This document shows positions 58,721-64,000 of a stretch of DNA of 64,000 nucleotides, in pieces. Source of the DNA: RPQJ01 sp963712815 (GTDB taxonomy: Bacteria; Pseudomonadota; Gammaproteobacteria; Steroidobacterales; Steroidobacteraceae); contig CAVQJL010000008.1 in NCBI GenBank assembly GCA_963712815.1, forward strand, positions 930,001 through 994,000. The letters are read 5' to 3'. Positions within the stretch are counted from its first letter, which is position 1. Every line of letters begins with the position of its first letter. Below the pieces are notes generated by a model, which was given only the letters and a program-made list of their open reading frames with translations, searched no databases and was not told where the DNA came from. The position numbers and the translations under genes are program-made.

Positions 58721-60543
58721 GCCGCTTTTTCCTCTCGCGCGATGGGCAGCTGGAGGCGCATGCAGGCACCGCCGTCTGGATTGTTCTCTGCCCAGATGCG
58801 ACCGCCGTGTGCGTCGACGATGGTCTTGGAGATCGCAAGCCCGATGCCTGTACCCTCGGCCTTGGTGGTGAGAAGCAGATCGAACAGATGCGGCAACTGG
58901 TCGGGATCGATGCCTGTCCCGGTATCCTTGATGACCAGCTCGATCAGTCCGCCCTCCACTTCACCGGCTTCGATTTCAATTCGTCGATCACCACTTCCCT
59001 TGGCATCCAATGCATCCAGACTGTTGAGCATGAGGTTCAGGAGGACCTGCTGGAGCTGAACGCGGTCCCCAAGCACCTTCGGGAGACCGCTTGGCAGCTC
59101 CCTGTATAGCGTCGCGTGGCGCGCCTGGATTTCGCTATTGAGCAGGTCCGCAATCTGCCCGACCAGTTCATGCACGTCGATCGCCTCGAAGTGGAGATTA
59201 CCGTGTCGCAACATCGAGCGCATGCGATTGATGACCTCCGCAGCCCGCCGGCCATCGTTCTGGATGTCGATGAGGATTTCGCGCAGCTCCGCAACGTCTG
59301 GCGTGTCCTGTAGAAGAAATGTTTCGCCCGCCTCGGCATTCCGAATGATGGCCCCCAGTGGTTGGTTGAGTTCGTGCGCCAGTGTCAGGGACAGCTGACC
59401 CATGGCGGAGACCCGCTGGAACAGCGCCAGCTCGTCGCGATGTCTTTGTAATTCAATCTGGGCCCGCCTTCGGGCAGTGATGTCCACTGATACGCCGCGA
59501 AGGTGCAACGGTTGCCCCTGTTCGCTCCGTTCCACCTGGCCGCGTGCAGCGACCCAGCGCTCGGCCCCATGGGGCTCATTGATACGGAAGTCCATCTGGA
59601 AGTCTTCGCTTCCTTCAAGTGCATGCTGCAACTTCCCGCGAAGCCTGTCGCGATCGTCAGGATGGACCATCGCCAGATAGCGTTCGAGCGTGTGTCGCTC
59701 GGATCCGGGTACCCCGGCTAGTGTGCTGCCGACGTCATTCGCCCAGACCTCGTCACTCACCACGTTCCATTCCCACAAGCTCAGATCAGCGGCCTGGGCG
59801 GCCAGGCTCATGCGCTTCTCGCTGTCCAGGAGTTTGCTGGCAAGCTGCCTTGAACGTATCAGGTCGACGCTGAGTTCGAAGGCCATCGCGAACACGACTA
59901 ACAGGTAGACCAGCGAAATCAAAGGTCCGGGTAGAACCCCTCGCACCATGAGGCTGGAGAAAGTTGCAGCGAGGATAGTGGCTGACACGATCGAGGCGCC
60001 CAGCACCAGTGCATGCCTGCCCCTGCCTCGCTTCCAGGCAACAATGACGGCGTCCAGAGTGTAAACCAGTAGCAGCATACTGCTCAGCTGAATGAGAATC
60101 CGCCAGGCGCTTCCACTCCCGATCGGCGACGACAGCGTCTCACCAAGAACTTCCATCTCCCTCAGGGCGTGTATCTCCTGGAAGCTCGCGTTGGCGGGCA
60201 GGGAAAAATTCAGTATCAGGACCGCCATGCGCAGGCTGGTGATGAGCCACGCGAGCCAGCTGCGCCCGGCGCGCAGATGAAAACGGATAAACCAGACGAT
60301 TGAAATCGCGATCGCCGCTGCGGGTACGTGCATCCACCGCAACACCGCGCCATATTCGGCAGGCGTCTGCGAATGCATCAGCGCCAATTCCAGGATGGCT
60401 AAGACCGCTGCAGCGGTGGCGCTGACGGAGAAAAGGAGGTGCTCCAATGCTGCGCGCTGGCGCACCCAGACAAGTGCATGCACCGCTGACAGCGTCAGAG
60501 CTGCCCCAGCGGCGATCGACCAGATAATGGTGATCCAGCTCAT
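58717..60543 (-). CDS. Membrane sensor histidine kinase with PAS domain
   Basis: 608 residues. The N-terminal 235 residues hold about seven hydrophobic helices of an MASE-like sensor. A PAS/PAC domain follows (about 240-365; LSLWEWNVVSDEVWANDVGS, FRINEPHGAERWVAARGQVE), then HisKA with the phospho-His near 390 (LAHELNQPLGAI) and a HATPase (NLMLNSLDALDA N box, DTGTGIDPDQLPHLFD G1, GTGIGLAISKTIVDAHGG G2). The layout matches FixL-type kinases. Partner of the overlapping FixJ-like gene. Confidence 0.92.
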   Translation of the reverse strand: MSWITIIWSIAAGAALTLSAVHALVWVRQRAALEHLLFSVSATAAAVLAILELALMHSQTPAEYGAVLRWMHVPAAAIAISIVWFIRFHLRAGRSWLAWLITSLRMAVLILNFSLPANASFQEIHALREMEVLGETLSSPIGSGSAWRILIQLSSMLLLVYTLDAVIVAWKRGRGRHALVLGASIVSATILAATFSSLMVRGVLPGPLISLVYLLVVFAMAFELSVDLIRSRQLASKLLDSEKRMSLAAQAADLSLWEWNVVSDEVWANDVGSTLAGVPGSERHTLERYLAMVHPDDRDRLRGKLQHALEGSEDFQMDFRINEPHGAERWVAARGQVERSEQGQPLHLRGVSVDITARRRAQIELQRHRDELALFQRVSAMGQLSLTLAHELNQPLGAIIRNAEAGETFLLQDTPDVAELREILIDIQNDGRRAAEVINRMRSMLRHGNLHFEAIDVHELVGQIADLLNSEIQARHATLYRELPSGLPKVLGDRVQLQQVLLNLMLNSLDALDAKGSGDRRIEIEAGEVEGGLIELVIKDTGTGIDPDQLPHLFDLLLTTKAEGTGIGLAISKTIVDAHGGRIWAENNPDGGACMRLQLPIAREEKAA

Positions 60544-60589
60544 CGATCAATCAGGTCTAGCAGATTCATCGGTTGCCCATACGAACCAG

Positions 60590-60830
60590 AGGTGGTCCCG
60601 CTTTTCGGGACAGTTTTCGCGGTCCGGTTAAGTGAGTCCTGCGGTTCAGGCTGCCGCCGCGAGCGACAGGGATTTGAAGTACACGTGATCGGGGGTCTGG
60701 CGGTCAAGCGAGCTGTGCGGACGTCGAGTGTTGTAGAACGTCGCGTAGCGCGCGATCGCTTCCTCGAGTGCCTCGACGCAGAAGTCGGCGGTCAGGCTGT
60801 TGGAGAGGCGCCAGCTCTTCTTCCATGAAA
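60590..60830 (-). mobile_element. 3' remnant of an IS3-family element
   Basis: The frame ending at 60646 reads LTADFCVEALEEAIARYATF, YNTRRPHSSLDRQTPDHVYF, the C terminus of an IS3-family integrase. The element end GTCCCG-CTTTT-CGGGAC (60595-60611) lies downstream. The 5' part is absent. This fills most of the gap between the kinase and cardiolipin synthase genes. Confidence 0.75.
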
Positions 60831-60879
60831 ATCCACCTAACCTTATTTCATTGTTGCCCGGCCCTTGCATCGCTCGTGA

Positions 60880-62334
60880 TCATAGAACAGGAGCCGCCAG
60901 ACGGGACAGCGCCACGCCCAGGCGCCACCAGAATGACCGGTGTTGGAGCTCCGTCGGATCGAGTTCGACGGAATGGGCGAAATCCGCCTCGAACATTTTC
61001 TCCATTTCCGTCGCGAAGGACTCGTCGACGATGAGCGCCGTCACTTCGAAATTGAGACGGAATGAACGATTGTCGAAGTTAGGGGTTCCGACCGTCGAAA
61101 CCGTGTCGTCAATCAACGAGACCTTCTCGTGCAGGAACCCAGGCTCGTAGGCATAAAAGCGGATACCGAGGTCGCGGAGTTCGTTCATGTAATGAAAGGC
61201 CGCGAGAAATACGGGCCAGCTGTCGGGCTTGCCGGTCGTTATGATCCGCACGTCCACGCCCCTCAGCGCAGCAAGCTCCAGTGCGGTCATGACCGCAGGG
61301 TCGGGGACAAAATATGGTGCGGACAACCAGATCCTCTTGCTTGCGGACTGCAGCGCAGAAACGAAAAACAGCTTCGCCGTTTCAAAATGCTGTGTAGGTG
61401 CGAACGGCACGATCATCGCGTTGACATCGCCGCTATCTGCGCCTTTCGGTTCCCAGTTCAAACTCGGCAGTTCGCGCGTCGCCCAGTACCAGTCGGTCAG
61501 TATGACTCCCTGCATCTGCGTGACGACCGGCCCTTCGAGCTTGACGTGTGTGTCACGCCAGGGGCTGAAATCGGGATCGAGGCCCAGGTACTCGTCGCCG
61601 ACATTAAGGCCACCAACCCACCCGGTAAACCCATCGACGACCACCATCTTGCGATGATTGCGGAAATTGAGCTGGAAACGGTTGCGCGAGCCCTGGGTCG
61701 GTTTGAAAGAACTCACCTGGACGCCGGACTGCTCGAGTTCCTCGACGTAACTCTGCGGCAGGCCGCTACTACCGATCTCGTCATACAGCACGTAAACACG
61801 GACTCCGGTTTTCGCGCGCTCAATCAGCGCCTGTTGCACGCGGCGACCGAGCTCGTCGTCGTGGATCATGTAAAACTGAAACAGGATGTAATCCTGGGCC
61901 TTGCTGATGCCTTCGAGGATGCTGTCGAATGTTGCGTCACCATTGATCAGCAACTCGGCACTGTTGCCGGCCGTGAGCTCCAGCCCCGAGAACCTGCGCA
62001 CTGCCTGGTACACAGAGGGACGGTCGTCGTGTACGACATTCCAGGGTTTTAGATTCTCACGAAACTCCCGGTTGACCCGGTCGATTTCATCGGATTGTTC
62101 TTCGTAGGCTTCTGCAAATCCCTCGAACTTGCTCCGCCCGAAAACGAGGTAAGCCGGCACCGATACGAAGGGAAACGTAACCAGTGATACGGACCAGGCG
62201 ATTGCGCCTTGTGCCGTACGCGCGGTCATCACCGCCTGCACAGCGAGAACCATGCCAGTGATATAGAAGACCGCAACGATTATGCCGATGATCCGATTCC
62301 TTTTTTTCCGGCTGCCGAGCATTGAATAGGTCAC
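60880..62334 (-). CDS. cls: Cardiolipin synthase, phospholipase-D type
   Basis: 484 residues. Two N-terminal membrane helices (about 13-35 and 45-65) precede two PLD domains with the HKD motifs HRKMVVVDG near 231 and HEKVSLIDD near 403, each followed by the expected Asn/Gly context (GGLNVGDEY; GTPNFDNRSF). It condenses two phosphatidylglycerols to cardiolipin at the inner membrane. Intact. The DUF308 gene lies immediately upstream on the same strand. Confidence 0.93.
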   Translation of the reverse strand: MTYSMLGSRKKRNRIIGIIVAVFYITGMVLAVQAVMTARTAQGAIAWSVSLVTFPFVSVPAYLVFGRSKFEGFAEAYEEQSDEIDRVNREFRENLKPWNVVHDDRPSVYQAVRRFSGLELTAGNSAELLINGDATFDSILEGISKAQDYILFQFYMIHDDELGRRVQQALIERAKTGVRVYVLYDEIGSSGLPQSYVEELEQSGVQVSSFKPTQGSRNRFQLNFRNHRKMVVVDGFTGWVGGLNVGDEYLGLDPDFSPWRDTHVKLEGPVVTQMQGVILTDWYWATRELPSLNWEPKGADSGDVNAMIVPFAPTQHFETAKLFFVSALQSASKRIWLSAPYFVPDPAVMTALELAALRGVDVRIITTGKPDSWPVFLAAFHYMNELRDLGIRFYAYEPGFLHEKVSLIDDTVSTVGTPNFDNRSFRLNFEVTALIVDESFATEMEKMFEADFAHSVELDPTELQHRSFWWRLGVALSRLAAPVL

Positions 62335-62426
62335 TGACTATGTCGGCGTGCTTGGCACGAGTACGCGTGGATCCTGCGAAAGTGAATCAACGCCTGGCAA
62401 ACGGCTCACGGATGTCGCTCCCGGAT

Positions 62427-62874
62427 TCAGTCTTCCACGGCCTTGGCGATTCCGCGCACGGCGCTGCCAAGCGCTAGCAGGGCTACGCCGGTGCTGACAA
62501 GCTGCACACCGAACAGCACGCCGACAGCCCATGCGCCGGACAATGGCCGCCAGCAGGAGAGTAATTGAGGCGAGGGCTGCAACGGGTTGCGAGACCATGA
62601 AGCCGCCGGCTATCAGCGTTACCAGCCCGGTTAGAAAAACCAGGAGTGCCCGCCCGAACGCGCCTGCGCGAAATGCAAGCAGGCACTGACTGGCGCCGCC
62701 GAGAATGAGGAAGATGCCAACGGTCCAGGTGATCGCCATGCCGGTTACGAGCGGCGAGCCAATCGCGAGGATGCCCATGACCAGCAAAAGGATTCCGATG
62801 CCGGTAACCCATCCGGCATTTTGCCGTAATCCCTCGATCAATCCGCCTTCCATTCCGGCTGTATTAGTGTTCAT
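62427..62874 (-). pseudogene. HdeD/DUF308-family membrane protein with internal deletion
   Basis: From ATG 62874: about 110 residues with four helices (GWVTGIGILLLVMGILAI, ITWTVGIFLILGGASQCLLA, LLVFLTGLVTLIAGGFMVSQ) that match the DUF308 family. At about 62,540 the frame changes and reads SGAWAVGVLFGVQLVSTGVA and ends KAVED at 62427, the normal C-terminal pair of helices. About 35-40 residues (roughly one and a half helices) expected between LLLAAI and SGAWAVGV are missing. The uncorrected frame continues to 62338. Confidence 0.7.
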
Positions 62875-63050
62875 CTTTTTCTCCGGGTGATGTATGGATG
62901 GATTGTCTGCCGATCAATACAGCGTACTCTTGACGAAATTCGAGTGCTGGAGAAATGTCGCGGACCGAATTACTTCGTCATCGCCGGCAGCCGGAGCGGC
63001 AAGTTTGTTTCTGCGGTGCATGCCGGCACCGGATCCCCGACCACTCGACC

Positions 63051-63067
63051 GTCCCGAAAGGGACTCT
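63051..63067. promoter_or_regulatory. Second copy of the 17-base hairpin core
   Basis: The complement of 63051-63067 is AGAGTCCCTTTCGGGAC, identical to 57959-57975. Here only GTCCC/GGGAC pair (5 bases, GAAA loop). It lies 177 bases upstream of the DUF308 gene start and 49 bases beyond the stop of the next minus-strand gene. Nothing else was recognised in 62,875-63,115. Confidence 0.4.
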
Positions 63068-63115
63068 GGTTAGCCGCCCGAGAATCTCCTACTGTCCGGG
63101 ACCGGCCGCATGAGA

Positions 63116-63934
63116 CTAGCGCTTGCAACCGCCGAAGCAGAAGCGCGGCTCGGTAAAGTAAATCACACCAATTTCAAACCCCGCACCCCCGGAGCCGTCA
63201 AAGGCATCCGAGTAGGTCCCGGCCACGATCCATTTCTTTCCTTCCCAGCGCACGCCAGCCCGGTAGCTTGGCGGTGCATAGGCCTCGCCAGTGGTGCCAA
63301 AGACCTCGGTGACAATCGCCGACTGGGGGATCACATCGTAGATCGCGAGTCTTGAGGCGTAGGTAAAACCCCAGGCGGTTTCATCCTCGTCGCCCTGGTC
63401 GAGGTTGACCGTGAACCCGGGTATTACGTCGAGCAGGACGCGGTCATTATTCCAGCCATAGGTAGCGGTCAGTGTCGAAAAATAGGAATCAAAGGCTTGG
63501 GTGACCTCGCCCTGATCGAGATAGTCCGGGTTTATGCCCGTTCCGACAAAGACGGAATACCCGGTGGTTCCTGCATCGTTCTCTGAGATTCGATGTTTGA
63601 CGTAAAGCATGGTGGAGGTATGGGATTCCGTCGAGTCGCGAGGGTCGTCATAGTAGTGGATAAATTGCGCGTTGATCTCCCAGTCTTCTTTGAAGGCGAG
63701 CACAGCGATGTATTGAGAAAATTCCTCACCGACGGTTACGACCTGAGTGGACACGCCATGCGGCGCCGTCCACTGGTTGTCTCCCATAAACTGCTGCGCC
63801 TGCGCAGGCGCCATCAGGGCCAGCATTGCAAATACACTGATTAGCCACCCGCCAAACCGGGCTGGCGTAATTTTTGCGAAAGAAATTTCAAGCACGTTGG
63901 TTGCCTTCGTTTCGGGTTTGTCCGTGATCTTCAC
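63116..63934 (-). CDS. Exported beta-barrel-like protein of unknown function
   Basis: 272 residues. The first 47 contain a charged stretch and a hydrophobic helix (WLISVFAMLALMAPAQAQ), an export signal with a long n-region; a later start is possible. The mature part is strand-rich, with repeated aromatic-polar alternation (EINAQFIHYYDDPRDS, STLTATYGWNNDRVLLDVIP, AGVRWEGKKWIVAGTYSDAF), and ends FTEPRFCFGGCKR with two Cys. It looks like a small outer-membrane barrel. No family recognised. Confidence 0.65.
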   Translation of the reverse strand: MKITDKPETKATNVLEISFAKITPARFGGWLISVFAMLALMAPAQAQQFMGDNQWTAPHGVSTQVVTVGEEFSQYIAVLAFKEDWEINAQFIHYYDDPRDSTESHTSTMLYVKHRISENDAGTTGYSVFVGTGINPDYLDQGEVTQAFDSYFSTLTATYGWNNDRVLLDVIPGFTVNLDQGDEDETAWGFTYASRLAIYDVIPQSAIVTEVFGTTGEAYAPPSYRAGVRWEGKKWIVAGTYSDAFDGSGGAGFEIGVIYFTEPRFCFGGCKR

Positions 63935-64000
63935 TTTAAATCAAAATGCTGTTCTTACGGCGTCACGCCCTGATTGAGTAGCAAAATTATGGTTCATCTC

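Overview
The window falls into two parts that differ visibly in base composition. Positions 1 to about 42,000 are strongly GC-rich. Positions from about 42,200 to the end are clearly less so, with different codon use. Core genes such as acs, nadE, dacB, a YcbL-type hydrolase, a TonB-like TPR protein and the AMMECR1/Memo/radical-SAM set suggest a high-GC Gram-negative bacterium, probably a proteobacterium. No rRNA, tRNA or ribosomal-protein gene was seen, so a closer assignment is not supported.

Layout. 1-2,700: two VWA proteins (the first cut by the window edge) and a lipoprotein. 2,700-7,100: a minus-strand block with a TPR/TonB-C protein, a CFA-type methyltransferase, DUF1475, AMMECR1 and Memo; the radical-SAM partner diverges at 7,184. 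8,285-13,736: nadE, a small Cys/His protein, a glyoxalase-II-like hydrolase, DUF502 and dacB. 13,942-20,282: a tight three-gene run of a secreted Cys-rich protein, a SLOG-type protein with four membrane helices, and a TIR-TM-TPR protein. This is the best candidate here for an undescribed signalling or conflict system. 20,393-22,788: HIT protein and acs.

22,858-38,774 is an accessory and defence island. It starts with small toxin-antitoxin-like genes: DUF2283, a HicB remnant, a DUF433 remnant, intact VapBC, a BrnT-BrnA chimera and a broken HigB beside an intact HigA. It continues with a DUF2075 ATPase, HEPN and NERD proteins, an HNH nuclease, and a type I restriction locus in which hsdR and hsdM flank a MazG-like pyrophosphohydrolase and a second DUF2075 protein carrying an S24 peptidase domain. 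A GIY-YIG nuclease and an NYN/PIN protein follow. No hsdS was found. Many of these genes are split by single-base frameshifts, mostly apparent one-base insertions, so sequencing error has to be excluded before calling them dead.

38,925-42,430 is a mobile-element junction: a complete IS21-family element, two IS3-family 3' remnants and a small basic DNA-binding protein. The composition changes here.

42,412-57,865 is a minus-strand catabolic and export block: a ThrE exporter, an M81 (MlrC-like) metallopeptidase, an amidohydrolase, several beta-lactamase-fold serine hydrolases (one intact beside duplicated fragments), an M19 dipeptidase remnant, a D-aminoacylase-like enzyme, an ABC ATPase-permease fusion with two DUF3299 proteins, and an outer-membrane protein. 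Together they could import or export and hydrolyse peptides with non-standard or D residues; that is inference. 58,097-60,543 holds a FixJ-type regulator and its sensor kinase. 60,590-64,000 holds an IS3 remnant, cardiolipin synthase, a damaged HdeD-family gene and a secreted beta-barrel-like protein.
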